Part shown: positions 23,723-35,235 of the stretch, one piece after another
Layout: every line of letters begins with the position of its first letter
Numbering within the stretch: position 1 is the stretch's first letter
NCBI RefSeq assembly: GCF_041146795.1
Contig: NC_135176.1
Span: 24,797,286-24,861,285 of the forward strand
Direction of reading: 5' to 3'
Length of the DNA stretch: 64,000 nucleotides
DNA from: Maylandia zebra
Taxonomy: Eukaryota > Chordata > Actinopteri > Cichliformes > Cichlidae
Notes under the pieces: model-generated
What the model was told of the DNA's origin: nothing
The model's database searches: none
The model's input: the letters and a program-made list of their open reading frames with translations, nothing else
Made by a program: the position numbers and the translations under genes

Positions 23723-25291
23723 TGAAAAGCTCTGCAAATATGTCTGCCTTCCTTCACAGCCCCAGCACTAACACAGGCTCTCTCACTTTCCCTGCCTCAC
23801 AAATAAAGTAGTGGTTGATATGACAAACCCAGTCCCTGAAAATCTCTCAGCATTAGGCTGTAGCCACTGAGTTACTGTGTGGCGGACCGGGCCGCTCTGG
23901 GAGGAATGCTGCTCCTAATCCACTCTTTATTAAAGTCTCTGTACAATGGTGCAACAGGTCTCTGGGCCCCCACAGCACTTTCCACCAGACACTTACACAT
24001 AAATCCCACACCGACTGAGGTACAGCCTCGACAAAACAGAAGCTGTATGCTGAGCTGCTGCTAATATTCTCTAAAATTCACTCTAAACCTTCTGTTCTGT
24101 TTTGGTGGTTGTCAGTTTTAAGGGTATTTACAAAAAATGTTTTTGGAAGCCGGGGGGGTCAAACTGCTGCAGGAAAGGAGTAGTTATCACAGTTTATGTC
24201 AAATAAAACTATAATGTGTATCACAATATGTACAAAGTTTCACATTTTGTAAAGTATGATTAGAGAGTGGTTTTTAGGAGAGTATTGTTTGACAGCAGCA
24301 GGAAGTCTCAGCGCCTGTGGGCAGTTTGCTTGAGTTTGTCATCACAGAAATGTCACACAGAGACCAAAAACCAAAACCTGTATTCACTGGCTGCAAGTGG
24401 CAAACCACAGCACAGCTGGGAGCACTGCACGCTGTAGTTACACCTACCAATACACAGGAAGGTCACATTATATTTCCACCAGAATGTGCAAGAGCTGTCA
24501 CAGAACTAGGTGATAGTTTTAATATTTTTTTCCAAGGTTGCACAACACTGGATGCGACACATAATGCACTGAAAGCTGTGTCTAGATGGCCACACATATG
24601 CTATCTGATTTGTACCTTGTACTCTTGAATACAGACTGGAAATCAAAGGTGGACATAATTACTCTAACATTCCCCCCTTTAGACTGTGACCAGCATTTTG
24701 ACTTGAGCCTAATAGCTTATACAACTGGAGCCAGACGCGCCCATATTTGGAAAACGGGGTGATTCTAATTAGATTAGTATATTTTTACAGGTAAAACCAT
24801 GGTATTTAATTTGACAAAACTGTATATTGGTTCAGTTAACCACAGAGCAAGCCATATTATTTGTCCCATAACTGATGACTCCAAAAGGCGCCACCAAAAC
24901 AAACAGTTGCGAGAGCTCCTGTTTAGTCACTCGAATGAATAAAGGCAAAGCCTGGTGATGCAGATAGGCGCCGGCACCTACCTGTCAAAGTGACCACAGT
25001 CCTAATAACGCAAAACCTTGAGCTATACCACAATTTAAAAGAATGGAAGGTTTTCTGAAATGACAAAGAATGTAATTTTATTGGATTTTTTTTTTTTTTG
25101 CAACTATTAAACTCTTAAAAGTTGTTTTTAGGAAAATATTTTGATCATGTTGTCATTGCCTTGTGATTGACACTAACATGTATATGTCTTCACAGGTCCA
25201 AATTACACTGTCTACACATGATTGTGGAGGGCTGTCAAAACGGGACATCAAAATGGCCAAATTTATTGACAAAATTTCACTTTCCATGTAG
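9559..25291 (+). CDS. pcbd2: pterin-4a-carbinolamine dehydratase 2 / DCoH2 (four coding exons)
   Basis: Joined exons 9559-9657, 10521-10652, 23311-23391 and 25196-25291 give 135 aa (human 130). All junctions are phase 0 with GT-AG ends. The first 33 residues are Arg/Ser/Leu-rich with no acidic residue, like a mitochondrial leader. The rest is the small PCD fold, with the family motif EKMNHHPEW (H94, H95, W98) in exon 3 and the third active-site His (H112) in the STHDCGGLS segment of exon 4. The enzyme dehydrates 4a-hydroxy-tetrahydropterin during biopterin recycling, and the family also acts as a dimerisation cofactor of HNF1 (known for PCBD1/2). The start at 9559 is the first ATG after an in-frame stop at 9526; M at 9571 is an alternative. 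Intron 2 is very long (12.7 kb) and repeat-laden. Confidence 0.93.
10521..10652 (+). CDS. pcbd2: pcbd2 exon 2
   Basis: Acceptor TTTTGTCCAG, donor CAG|GTGTGT, 44 codons. Encodes the [18 protein letters not shown] segment and the [11 protein letters not shown] strand. Confidence 0.95.
12945..13235 (+). mobile_element. teleost SINE-like repeat with tRNA-like head
   Basis: Carries the familiar GGTTAGCACTGTTGCCTCAC head, a pol III box-B-like GGTTCAAATCC at 13000-13010, CTTCCTCCCACAGTCCAAAG in the body and an AATGGATGGATGG end. Diverged from the usual consensus, so an old copy. A second copy lies reversed at about 50.63-50.93 kb. Confidence 0.75.
14722..14761 (+). repeat. (GT)n microsatellite
   Basis: 40 bases of uninterrupted GT in pcbd2 intron 2. 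Confidence 0.98.
15355..15480 (+). mobile_element. short teleost interspersed repeat fragment
   Basis: The series TTTATTTAAACAGGTAATCCCA, CATTTACAAGAGAGACCTG is a diverged form of a very common fish repeat. Family name uncertain. Confidence 0.45.
15635..15745 (+). mobile_element. short teleost interspersed repeat fragment
   Basis: TTTATTTATAAAGCACTTT, AACAACCACAGCC and AAAGTGCTGTACA match a widespread fish repeat type, ending in an A-rich tail. Confidence 0.5.
16080..16099 (+). repeat. C-rich homopolymer tract
   Basis: About 20 bases of almost pure C with one T. The minus strand is a long G run. Confidence 0.95.
17105..17345 (+). mobile_element. teleost interspersed repeat (CTTGCCCAAGGACA family)
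   Basis: Contains the ordered blocks TATTTATGTAGCACTTTGAG, ACTTTACACTGCAAG, TCATACAGCCC, TGTCTTGCCCAAGGACA and a CACTGACCTGCC end. This order is typical of a very abundant fish repeat. Diverged copy with no coding capacity. Confidence 0.65.
20220..20320 (+). repeat. local direct duplication, copy A
   Basis: Shares TTTAGCTTAGC, then CCT.CT..AGAGAAGAC.GAAGTC with 20645-20745, including the preceding GTTTGT.CTGCTGTTG stretch. Confidence 0.6.
20645..20745 (+). repeat. local direct duplication, copy B
   Basis: Second copy of the 20220-20320 segment, offset by about 425 bases in the same orientation. Confidence 0.6.
20801..20850 (+). repeat. (GT)n microsatellite
   Basis: 50 bases of uninterrupted GT in pcbd2 intron 2. 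Confidence 0.98.
21400..21700 (+). mobile_element. non-autonomous DNA-transposon-like repeat (Harbinger-type, tentative)
   Basis: AAGTGGCCACACCCCCAAAT, TTGGGCACTTTAACATTGG, GTATGGGGATC, CTCACTTTTGGAGC-like and GCCTCTAGTGGACACC..AGGAACTGCAGT occur in the order seen in a common fish MITE-like repeat. No transposase frame. The superfamily is a recollection, not demonstrated. Confidence 0.55.
23311..23391 (+). CDS. pcbd2: pcbd2 exon 3 (catalytic His pair)
   Basis: Acceptor CCCCCTAACAG, donor AAG|GTAACA, 27 codons. Encodes [20 protein letters not shown] with both active-site His residues. Confidence 0.97.
23563..23592 (+). repeat. (TTTA)n microsatellite
   Basis: Tandem TTTA units in pcbd2 intron 3. 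Confidence 0.95.
23690..23721 (+). repeat. poly(T) tract
   Basis: 32 consecutive T in pcbd2 intron 3. Preceded by A-rich sequence; may be the tail of an inverted retro-insertion. Confidence 0.95.
24880..25060 (+). mobile_element. decayed non-autonomous repeat related to the 21.4 kb copy
   Basis: CCTGTCAAAGTGACCAC, AGTCCTAATAACGC and a TTTAAAAGAATGG end look like the head of the same MITE-type family. Weak, short match just before pcbd2 exon 4. Confidence 0.4.
25196..25291 (+). CDS. pcbd2: pcbd2 exon 4 and stop
   Basis: Acceptor GTCTTCACAG. Encodes [19 protein letters not shown] and ends at the TAG at 25289-25291. Confidence 0.97.
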   Translation, partial: VQITLSTHDCGGLSKRDIKMAKFIDKISLSM

Positions 25292-25444
25292 TTGTTTTTT
25301 TTTTTTGTCTTTAGTCTGCAATCTGTCACAGCCTTTGTAGATACACTGATTTTAGTTTCAACTCTTTAAAAAGACGACTGCACTACAGAGTTAAATGTAT
25401 TTAGTCTTTCACATGTGCATATCCTGCTTCTGATTTTTGTCCCA

Positions 25445-25470
25445 AATAAAATCTGTCAAAATAAAATAAA
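25445..25470 (+). terminator. pcbd2: pcbd2 polyadenylation signals
   Basis: AATAAA at 25445-25450 and 25465-25470, about 155-175 bases after the stop, followed by a T/G-rich stretch. Confidence 0.65.
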
Positions 25471-28324
25471 CATTTTACACTGTTTACAAATGTTCTTGTT
25501 TCATCTCTAATTGTTTTAAAATGATGCAGTGTATCTTGAATTAACACTGTATGAAAGCTCTTTGGTTTAGATTTCCCCAAAAGTCAGAGACTGGAAAGGT
25601 ATCACTGAGTGATTTTCTCATATGGAATTAAAATGGATCGTGATTGGTCAGCAGTACTCTGTCAAGTTCTCACCAGTGAGCTTTTACATGTGAGTCCATC
25701 AGATCACATGCTCTCCTTTTGTCACTTGATCGTGGAAGGGGTCAAAGTCAGTAGGAAGGGAATTAATTTGATTTGCGATTTTGTAAAGGCTGAACTAAAT
25801 TCAGTGCCTTCTACCTCTCATGTGTTTGGTTGTAGTTTTTTGGGGAAAATCCAAGTTTATAAACATAAATATGCATAAATAAAGCATAAATATGCTTCCT
25901 TGGTCTTTCCTGATCATAGTGAGTTTAAAAAATGCTGTAAATTCTCATTTTATCGCCAAACTAAATTCAGAGTCGGCTCAAACAGATTTGCTACCTTTTT
26001 AAATGAGGAACCTGACAACACTTCAAGTACAAGTCAGTGTCTGCTAGTTAAGCATAGAAAGTAAAATTGGGCAGCATGAACTGTCTGAATGTTACAAAAT
26101 TCATCCAACAGTGACTCGTTTAACATGTTCCATCCCATTTCTTTAATTTCTACAAAATGGGTGAGATGTTGGAGTTTGACACATCCTCAGGACAGTGAAA
26201 ACATTGGAGGTCTCCTGCCCTGCTCACATTTTCATTTTCTATTACTTAAATCTGATCACAATCAGTCATATGTGCAATACCTAAAAAAACTAAATCTTGA
26301 TCACAGTTCTGGATTGAGGGATTCATGCTATGGGAAACAAAGGAAACACTGAATGAATGGAATAATCAGAGACAGGGCAGGTTCTGTAATATCAATTTTC
26401 TCATTTAATCGTATTTCTAAATGTCAAATAGTTTATTTATTGCATCAACTTGAATGCAGCTGGATTTTCAATCATCGCTGACCATGTGGTATGTGATTGT
26501 AATAAGCCAAACAGAAGCTAATTGCAGTTGTACTGATGCTTGGACTGGATTTTAAGTAACTATCAGTAATTGTTCTAGTTAAAGAGTAAGGTTAAAATGT
26601 GGGGTGATGGACTGGGTGTGCTTCTTCTCACAATTAGTGGTAATTAATTACATGCTGACAAGCCTGGGTGACTATATTAGCCATTAGAAAGGCTTTTAGC
26701 GCAAAGCATCAGGTAATGACTTTGATGAGGTTTTTCTGGTCACAAACGAGTGACATAAAAAAACCCAAAGCAAAATATGAATTGTCTGTCAGAACAGCTT
26801 CAGTGTACTTTGACACTGACTCTACATGTCTCGAAACCTAAGCTGGAGGGACTCTCCTATGTTATTCTTTCATTTGGTATTTAAATGACGGAGGAGAGCG
26901 CTAACTTGTCAGCCTGAAATCTCCCAGAAGTCAATTGGATTGGAATTTAGTGACTGGGAAGCCCATACCATATAATTCATATAATTTTAATACTCATCAA
27001 GCTATCCATAATCCCTTTGTCCTGTTTGAATGGAACCTTCTCATGTTGGAAGAGTCCATTCCCATCAGGATCAGAAAATTCACCCCCTAAACCCCGCCAG
27101 CAAAATGACCCCCATAACATATAACATAGCTCTGTACTGTGTAATGCTTTTTTCAGATGGCATTGCTGGATCGCGGGATGCTGCTGCTAAATTCAGTTTT
27201 CTCATTGCTGCTAGGCCTCCACTTACAGGGTAACTTGAATATACATATTGTATAATTGGTCAAATTTTCACATTGTATTGCCAAGGCCATCTAAGCCCAC
27301 ACACGCTGGTGAGGTTAAAGCACATGCTGAAAGTCAGATATATATATATATATATCATATTACAAAGATGATTTGTGAGCACTAAAGTAGCCCCAGTTTA
27401 TTCATCTGAACGGGGAAGTTCTCACCAAAATAAGACGACGGTTGCATCTGTTGTGTGTTACATTGTACAACACTGACCCAGGCAGCCACCCTTCAAACTG
27501 CTTTTTGTGCAGGAGGACAACTTTGAGGCTGGAAACAATAGCAGTGAATTCAAGTGTTTTCAGTGTTGCTAATAGAGACCACATTGCCTCTGTTTGCACT
27601 CTAACGTGTGTGTCATCTGTATTGTCTCAAGGTGAATGCACTAGCTCCTTTTTAACAAATTTCTGTGGAGGTGTGCATTGTTCTGTGGTTAGAAAACTGA
27701 GGTTGAAAACAATAATAGAAGACAGAGGATTAAAAAGCAAAGCTCTTTTTCTCCCTCAGAATTATATTTTTCTATTTTTAAATAACCCAACAGAGGGGGA
27801 TCTTCCTCCCCTGTTGGATTTATGCCTCCTTGCAACTCCTGCCTCTGCTCCACTAACTCGCTGGCTCTTTCTGCACTGACTGCAGAGACCAACCTGCAAT
27901 CAATACTCCAGAAAAGTGCTGAGAAGACAGCAAACAAGCTGACCACATACTGTGAAATCAGTAACTGTGGTTTAATTAAGAGTTTCCAACTGTAACCCAA
28001 TCACAAAAACAGTTAATTAAAAACTTAATAACCCTTTATGGACCATGTCTTGGAGCCTCGTGTCTCAGAACTTGATCTAGCAAATGCTTCTTGCTTTTCC
28101 ATGATAAATCTCTTAACTGGTTAAAAATCCACTCATTCATTCATTTCTCTTTATCCCCCTTTGGATTAATCAGTATATTTTATCACTTCAACACTCTATT
28201 TTGTCTGAGGAGAAGGAGGAGGGCCACTTTCTAAGTGACCGGACGGACCTTGCTACAAGGCCAAGCTGGACCAGGCCAGGCCAGATGTGGCTCCTTCAGA
28301 TAATTGACCTCAGCTGATGGCCAG

Positions 28325-28327
<3 letters not shown>

Positions 28328-28357
<30 letters not shown>
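28328..28357 (+). repeat. (CAG)10 microsatellite
   Basis: Ten uninterrupted CAG units. No gene frame recognised around them. Confidence 0.97.
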
Positions 28358-28358
<1 letters not shown>

Positions 28359-29292
28359 CAACCGAGGCAGACCTCCCATTAGTGAAGTCCCTGGATTCTG
28401 GCTCCTTAATCCATTTCACCTACTAATTCTGTGCTGCCAGCAGTCCTGCCAGAGGAAGACAGACAGACAAACAGGAGAGGGAATGAGGAAGAAAAGAGAA
28501 GCAGAGAAAGCGGGGAGGGCAGTTAATGGGAGATTGCAGAGGTGGAGGGGAGTAAATGACAAACAGAGAGAGTGGGTAGAAAGGGACAGAGTCGAGAATG
28601 GATGAGTAGGACGGGCAGGTGGGGCAGGCCTATGTTTTGTGAAGACCTTGAAATGGAAAAATAATAATTCTCCCTTGCATAAATGTCTCCTGCCCCTGAG
28701 AGGAGAAGAGAGACATGGAGTTGGGGGGGAGGGGTGGGGCAGCAAGTGAGAAAAGAAACCACAAGCAGGAGGGAGGCTTTCTGGGATTTTTCCAAGTAGC
28801 TGCAGTGCGTGATAGCGGCCCATATTTTTCCTCTCATGTGTGAACTGCATTTTCACTCCCTGGCCGTGGAGGGGTGGTTTGAGGCGAGGGGGACTGGTAG
28901 TGGCAATCGGATCCCGACAAAAAAAGATAAAGAGGTCATTGAAAGTCAGTCTTGACTTAAGTCTGCTTTTGGAGCCTCCAGGGGGAGTGAACAGGCCAGC
29001 GTTCAGCATGTGGGCTTGTCTGTAGTGGGACTCATTGCAGACACAGTGTGATAGTAATCACAGTGTGCGCTCAATGCCAAAAACAACCAGCAGCCTAACA
29101 TTTGCACACACATTTGTATGGCAGTTGTTTTTTGATCAAATGCACCCCCGGTTGTACATTTCCCATGTGGTGCAGCAGTAACTACTGAACAACCACTGGC
29201 TGTTCTTATCTGTGTGAACAGAAACATATTGCTGTCTATTTTACTGATAAATGGCAGTTTCACGCTGTCTTCTTCGATTTAAAAGACAAACC

Positions 29293-29323
29293 GTCTGTAA
29301 AAAGGAAAATCCTTTTTACAGAC
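29293..29323. repeat. perfect short inverted repeat (hairpin)
   Basis: Two exactly complementary 14-base arms (GTCTGTAAAAAGGA and its complement) flank a 3-base loop. Too short for a typical microRNA precursor. Confidence 0.9.
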
Positions 29324-30871
29324 TGCAGAAATGGATATCATGCCGATTCCAGAGAGACGAAAAGGATCAGCAACAGAAGGTCCTAAATAAACTCACATCT
29401 GTTACCAGTGTCACTGTACTGTTAAAGCTTCTACAAAAATGTAACTTTGTATGAACCAATACAAACACATTTTTTGAAGCCTTGTCACAATGCCACATTG
29501 TATGGAAAATAGGAGAGATCTATCATTTTTAGCATATAAATATTTCAGTAACTCCTCATCATTCCCTCTATAGTACATACCTTTTATAATTGGTGTTAGC
29601 ATAGCTGGAAATCCAGGAACATAATGGACTCTGTTGATGAAAGAGTGCTCTGTACTGACGTGAAACAAACTTTTCTCTCTAGAAAGCCAAACAAGTTTAA
29701 CTTTCCTCATAACTGATGCTGTGCTTGGAGAACGGATCTTCCTGTGACTCTGTAAGGAAATCACCTCTCAGTGACATCAACAAGACCCCAGAGTAGAAAA
29801 AAATGTTAGAAACTGAGAGTTTGGAGTGAGCTAAACCTGAGCGGGCTGGCTCATTTGTCATTATGTGTAACTTTGGCTCATAAAAAACAAATAAAAAGTG
29901 CATTTTAAGTAGTGACTTGCTACTTCTCCATGAAATTATCATCAAAACCCAACAAAGAGAAAGCAGCAGTTTTGCTCATTTTCTTCCATTTTGATCCATC
30001 TCTCTCAGTGTAACTTTGCACACACTGCTTTGATGGAGGTATATAGGTCAAGAAGTCAGATAACTGGTGGTCTTTTAAAATAAATAATGTTGATATCTTT
30101 CATATAATGTGCTTCATTCTTTGCTCAGCCACCCACAGCTTTCTTTGACTAGGCTGTGAAGTCCTAGCAGCTCGACTCAGCATAGTCACTAATCCCAAAA
30201 TGACAGTCATGTGTCAGTTTTGTTAGAATTATTGCGGTACAGAGACAGAGTACTGGAGGTAATAACATAATTTTCTCAGGACACATATAATTATAGTAAT
30301 TCATGCTGTTGTACTTGGGCTTGCAACCATATTCTCGTATTGGCCAAATGCTCTTTTTGATTGTGTGAGCCAATATTTTGTAATAAATCTTCAGCTCCAT
30401 AAATCAAAGTGTAATTTGCAGCGCAGCTTGAATTTGGGCTTGTTATATCACTTAATATTACAAGCAGCATGTTGACTTTGGCTTGATTAAAATAAACTCA
30501 TTAATTAAGATAACGTATTGGGCTTTGAGTGTATCCTGAATATACATCGAGCTCTTCAGGTGCTGGTTATGTTGTTAACATGGGAAACACAAGGAAATAC
30601 TCGTGTGCTGGTGTCTGAGTCAAGAAGTTTTGTTGCCACCTCAGTGAGCCTCTACATATACCATCAACTTTTCCATACTTTTTCAGCCAGCATGTCCACA
30701 TAGCAGCTTTTTAAAAAAAGTGTTTTCTTTAACCATGACTTTAGTCTCGAAATATTCAACATAAGAAAGTTCTCTCCAAAATATATACCTTGGGTCACAT
30801 TAAAAAAAAGCAACATTTCTCTGCTGCTTTCAAGCTTTCCTACTCTGGTTGTGAATTTCAGCCACAGTCGG

Positions 30872-31866
30872 TTTAGTGAAGTAGATACACTTCATTAAGT
30901 ACAACTAGTTCAGGTTCAGCTGCTTGCTAATGCAAATATCTAATCAGCCAATCACATGGCAGCAAATCCATTCATTTAAGAATGTAGACATGGCCAACAT
31001 GACCTGCAGAAGTTCAAACTGAGCATCAGATTGGGGAATAAAAGGTTGATTCTAGTTGTTTAGCTGTTGATATATTGAGTTTTTCCTGCACAACCATCTC
31101 TAAGGTTTAGAGAGAATGATCTGCAATCTGCAGACTTGGTTAGAAACTATTTGTTTTTAGAACTAAAGAAGCCTCTTGCATGAGAGGGAAACAGCTTCAC
31201 AAACCTAAAGAAGTCCAGTTGCTTTCTTTTTTCAAGCTGCAAAAGACTGTACAAAAGAGTGACACTTCCCGAGCCAAATGTGTTATAGATGTCAGAGGTC
31301 AGGGGAGAATGACCAGTTAGCTTCAAGTTAAAAGGAAATAAACAGTAACAAAATAACTGCTTGCTACAGCCAAGTTATCCTGAACAGCATCTCTGAATAT
31401 GAAGCATGTTAAACCTTGAAGCAGATGAGCAACAGCAGCAGAGGACCACCCCAATTGGCCCTCATGTTAGCTTAGAATGCAAAACTAAGGCTACAGTTTG
31501 TACTGGCTCACCAAAATGAGATAATACAAGATAAGAGAATCTGGATCAGCATATGACGTAAACAACACGAAAGCATAACTCCATCTTGCCATGCATCAAC
31601 AGTTCAGGCTGCTGGTGGTGTAATGGTGTGGAGGATATTTTCTTGGCAAACTCTGACACCTTAGTACCAACTGAGCAGTGTTTAAACCCCACATGATACC
31701 TGAGTATTGTTGTCTCTGAATCTGCAGCATCTGTATGATATCATGTCAATATAAACCAAAATCTCTGAGGAGTGTTTCCAGCACCTTGTTGGCATTAAAA
31801 TTAAAGAAAAACCAAATGGGGTCCAACCTAATACTAGTATGCCTTACATAATGAATAGGCTGGCGA
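30872..31866 (+). mobile_element. decayed Tc1/mariner-type DNA transposon
   Basis: The segment follows the familiar order of a common fish Tc1-like element: a CACTTCATTAAGTACA start (relic of CACTTTATTAGGTACACC), AATCAGCCAATCACATGGCAG, GACCTGC..AGTTCAAAC, CACAACCATCTCTAAGGTTT, AGAGGTCAGGGGAGAATG, CTTGAAGCAGATG, GTGGTGTAATGGTGTGGAGG, TATCATGTCAATATA, and a GTCCAACCTAATACTAG end followed by a relic inverted end CTTACATAATGAATAGGCTGG. The transposase frame is destroyed by stops and indels, so it cannot move by itself. Confidence 0.85.
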
Positions 31867-32721
31867 GTGTAAGTTCCAACTAAAGATTTAAATCACTTGA
31901 TACAGTTGAAAAAGTCTAACAACTGTCTGAAGGTGATATGCACTGAATGTCTTTCAGCACCTGAATGTATATCACTGTAATAAACCCACAGCAGACCCGG
32001 GTGCACCTTCATGCTTTGCAGCATCTCACACATTTTATTCTTACAATATTCACACGGCAGCTGGCTACACTCAACTCAGTCAGCTGCAGTTCCGCAGCGC
32101 ACAGCCCGACTCACATCAACAACAAAACTCCAGGACCCAGTACCATATTTAAGTAGGCAGGGCATGATTGCGGATGCCGTGCAGGTGCGTCCGTCTTCCA
32201 TGCACGACATCCGCAAGCCACACACCACCACAATAACCTAGCTCTCTTCTTGGTGAAATGTATTCCTTCGCTTTTTGTGACCCTTTGTAACAGCACATTT
32301 TATTCAGGATAGTGTTGTGCAAACTACTTCTCACCTAGTTTGCTACAAACTTTTATATCAGCACCAATATTTCCTTTTTTGCCCTTTTCCCTTAATTAAT
32401 TCATCCTGATTGGGTTGAAGAAAAATAAACCCAGATACTTATTGGATATACCCATTTTAAAGCTTGTCACAGGACTCAGACTCCGCTACTATGGCACACA
32501 ACAAACCCTAGTATATTACTCTAAGCATCTCTTAATTGGAGTCAAGTATCAAACTCCTAGTGTCGTGATGTTGAGTGTTTGTTTATCCACTTTCTGTTAT
32601 ATTTTGTTAATCATAGTCATTTTAGACAGTTGTCAATTTCCCTCCTTTGTGATCGCTTGTCCTAGCCTCATTAATGTTACCTGTGTACAGTCTGCCTCAC
32701 CTGTTCATTGAGCTAATTACT

Positions 32722-32723
<2 letters not shown>

Positions 32724-32756
<33 letters not shown>
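32724..32756 (+). repeat. (TG)n microsatellite
   Basis: 33 bases of uninterrupted TG. Confidence 0.97.
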
Positions 32757-32758
<2 letters not shown>

Positions 32759-34309
32759 ATATACTTCTTTGACTTGTACCCCTTGCAATCAAGTGTTCTG
32801 ACATCCCTTGGTTTTGTCCCCATTTTGTTGTTATTTCTCACCCTGTGTGTGACTTTTTGGACTATTCTTGGATTTGCCTGTTGACTATGCCTTGCTGGAT
32901 ATGTTTGGTCCACTGAGTGATCACCTGTTAATGACCTCAGCCTGTTTTCTGATTAAAGATTTGGACTGTGGAGCATTAATCTACCTCTTAGTGACCTGCA
33001 GGGTAAGCACACAAACACATAAATATCCCAAAACATAAATAACAACAAAAACAATTTTGTTCTCAACTTCCCAAAGTAATGATAGCACCAAATAGCATCG
33101 AAATCATCAATGTTAAAGAAGCATATTTGATTAAAAAACAAACAAACAAAAACCCCAAACTATAAAGACAGGTCCCTACAGTTATCAGCGTTTAGGTTTT
33201 TTTATTTTCATCCTTTGTGCAGTTCTCGTTTTCTTCCATAACTGTCACAAACTGTAGACTCATGAATCTGACGATCTTATTCAAACACTAATGGATACAT
33301 GGCATGAAATTTCCCCTCTGTAGATAAAAACCACCATCATTCATTGTCTGCAATAAAGCAATCATAGGCTTCCTCGTCCAGCAAGCAAAGGTTTTTATAA
33401 ATGCATTTGACATGTTGAGAACATTTCAAGTTGTGGTTTATTTTTTGGCCAATTGTTTTATTATAGCAGTACGCTCACATTCATAAACCTGATACCTGAA
33501 AAACGCGTGTTCACCCTCTGATATCAAGTGACAATGAAATCTGTGAATGAACAGTTTATGAAAACTTCCTTTTTGCAACGGCATGCAGGTTTCTGTTCAA
33601 GGGAAGTTGTACTAAGGGCGAAGCTGTTTTGCCCTCATATGTCATGCAGGCTGTACACAACTCATCGCATGATGTGCTTTGTTTGTTACCTCTGAAACAT
33701 CAGTCTTTTTGACATTGGAGCCGTTTTGCTGAATTTAAAAATACCTCCTTACGTTGATCGTGTGCACATGAACCACACATGAATCAGATACATGCCACTC
33801 AACATCAGGCTGCACCTCTGATGATGATGATAAGATCTGAAAATGGAAAGTCCTGTTCCCGATGCTGACAAGGCAGGGAGCTTGTGCTTTATGTTCTCTC
33901 GTGGTAAATGTCACTGGCAGCATTGGAGGCTTTGTCCGTTTGTCAGTATCATGACATCACTTGATTTTAAGGCAGATATAAAATTTGTGGATCTTCTGTC
34001 ATAAGATCATTTTACATTAAAATACAAATAACACTTGAACATTACTGAATGTTAAAATCATCATTCTTTTGTTTTGGATATTTGCTTCTTTTTCTCCACT
34101 TAAGCCATTAGTAATAGTGTTGCGGGTCACAGTCAGCATTCTAGTCTTTAAAATGTCTTTATGGAGACAGGAAAGAGAGCTTTGTTTCACTATTCCATAC
34201 TGGAAGCTTGCGAATGTCTTTCATGTAATGGCGAGCAAGCAAAAAGTTATAAAGTGCTCAATAGAATGCAAAGCAAAAGTAAAATAAAAAATAAAACAAA
34301 ATGAATACA

Positions 34310-34336
34310 AATAATAATAATAATAATAATAATAAT
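34310..34336 (+). repeat. (TAA)n microsatellite
   Basis: Nine ATA/TAA units in an A-rich stretch, just 3' of the decayed LINE as that element reads (minus strand). Confidence 0.95.
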
Positions 34337-34504
34337 ACAAAATAAAGACATGGAAAACAAGACAAATATCATAGTAAATAAATATAGAGCTAGAAATAGT
34401 GAAAGATCAGCGCTGATCTAATGTTATATGATGAATTTAGCTTTGGATATACTTTCAGTTTCACAATGTAAATTTGTTGATTGTTATTGTTATTATTATT
34501 AGTA

Positions 34505-34862
34505 TTATTAGTTGATTTCCAAATATTCAGAATTTTGTGTTACTTCGATTTAGTGACAGCCTATTTATAGCAAACCATTGCTCGACTGTATCGAATTATT
34601 TGTTGACAGTATCAAGCAGTTGATCCAGATTTTCTTCACAACCAAACAAAGTTGAATCATCAGCAAACAATATGCATTATAAATTCACAAATACCTTACA
34701 TAAATCATTTATATATAAAAATAAAGGACCAAGTACCAAGCCTTGTGGAACACCACATGTAACTCTTTATAATTATGGGCTTGTGTTATTTACACTGACA
34801 TACTGGTACCGATCTTCTAAATAACTGGTTAACCAGTTCTGTGGCATCCATTTTTTCCCCTG
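34505..34862 (-). pseudogene. decayed LINE reverse transcriptase fragment
   Basis: On the minus strand one frame reads WLTSYLEDRYQYV, then GVPQGLVLGPLFLYINDL (GVPQG at about 34754-34738), then the catalytic FADD motif at 34668-34657 and WFAINRLSLN. These are reverse-transcriptase fingers/palm motifs in the right order. Several in-frame stops break it, so it is dead. It belongs to a different, older copy than the LINE at the window start. Confidence 0.85.
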
Positions 34863-35149
34863 TAACTGTACTGTTCATGCAAAAGTTGTTGTTTATTTAG
34901 GAATTCAGTCAACCTTTCATGCAACCTATGAAGCATGAATTAGATGTTATGTTCGTGAAATAAAAATGATATGCTTTAATAAGGTCTTGTAGGTGCATAA
35001 AGCTGAAAACAGGTCATTTCAGCCTTTTGTTAGGTGGTTGCTAGGCAATTTGATCTTGTCATAATATTTTATATAGAAAGGAACCTTCAGGAGCATTAAA
35101 TATGCCTATGTGTCAAGTTTGGTTGCTCAAGTTAATGGGATAGGAGGTT

Positions 35150-35235
35150 ACTGATCCATCCATCCGCAGTTATCCAGTTCGAGGCCTGGCTGTTATGGGG
35201 AGAGAGGCAAGGTACATCCAGGACAGATTGTGAGT
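35150..35235 (-). mobile_element. short fragment of the tRNA-like teleost repeat
   Basis: CATCCATCCGCAGTTATCC, AGAGGCAAGGTACATCCAGG resemble the end of the repeat seen at 12.95 and 50.63 kb. Confidence 0.45.

Noticed and set aside
28231-28419. Poly-Cys minus-strand frame
   Set aside because: Produced by the CAG repeat; nothing else supports a gene.
28416-29009. A 197-codon minus-strand frame
   Set aside because: Low-complexity Pro/Ser/Leu composition from a purine-rich plus strand; no domain, splice context or known family.
32540-33000. Segment resembling a retroelement LTR or 3' end (GGATTTGCCTG, GATTAAAGATTTGGAC)
   Set aside because: Only scattered similarity recalled; no partner LTR, primer-binding site or coding relic seen.
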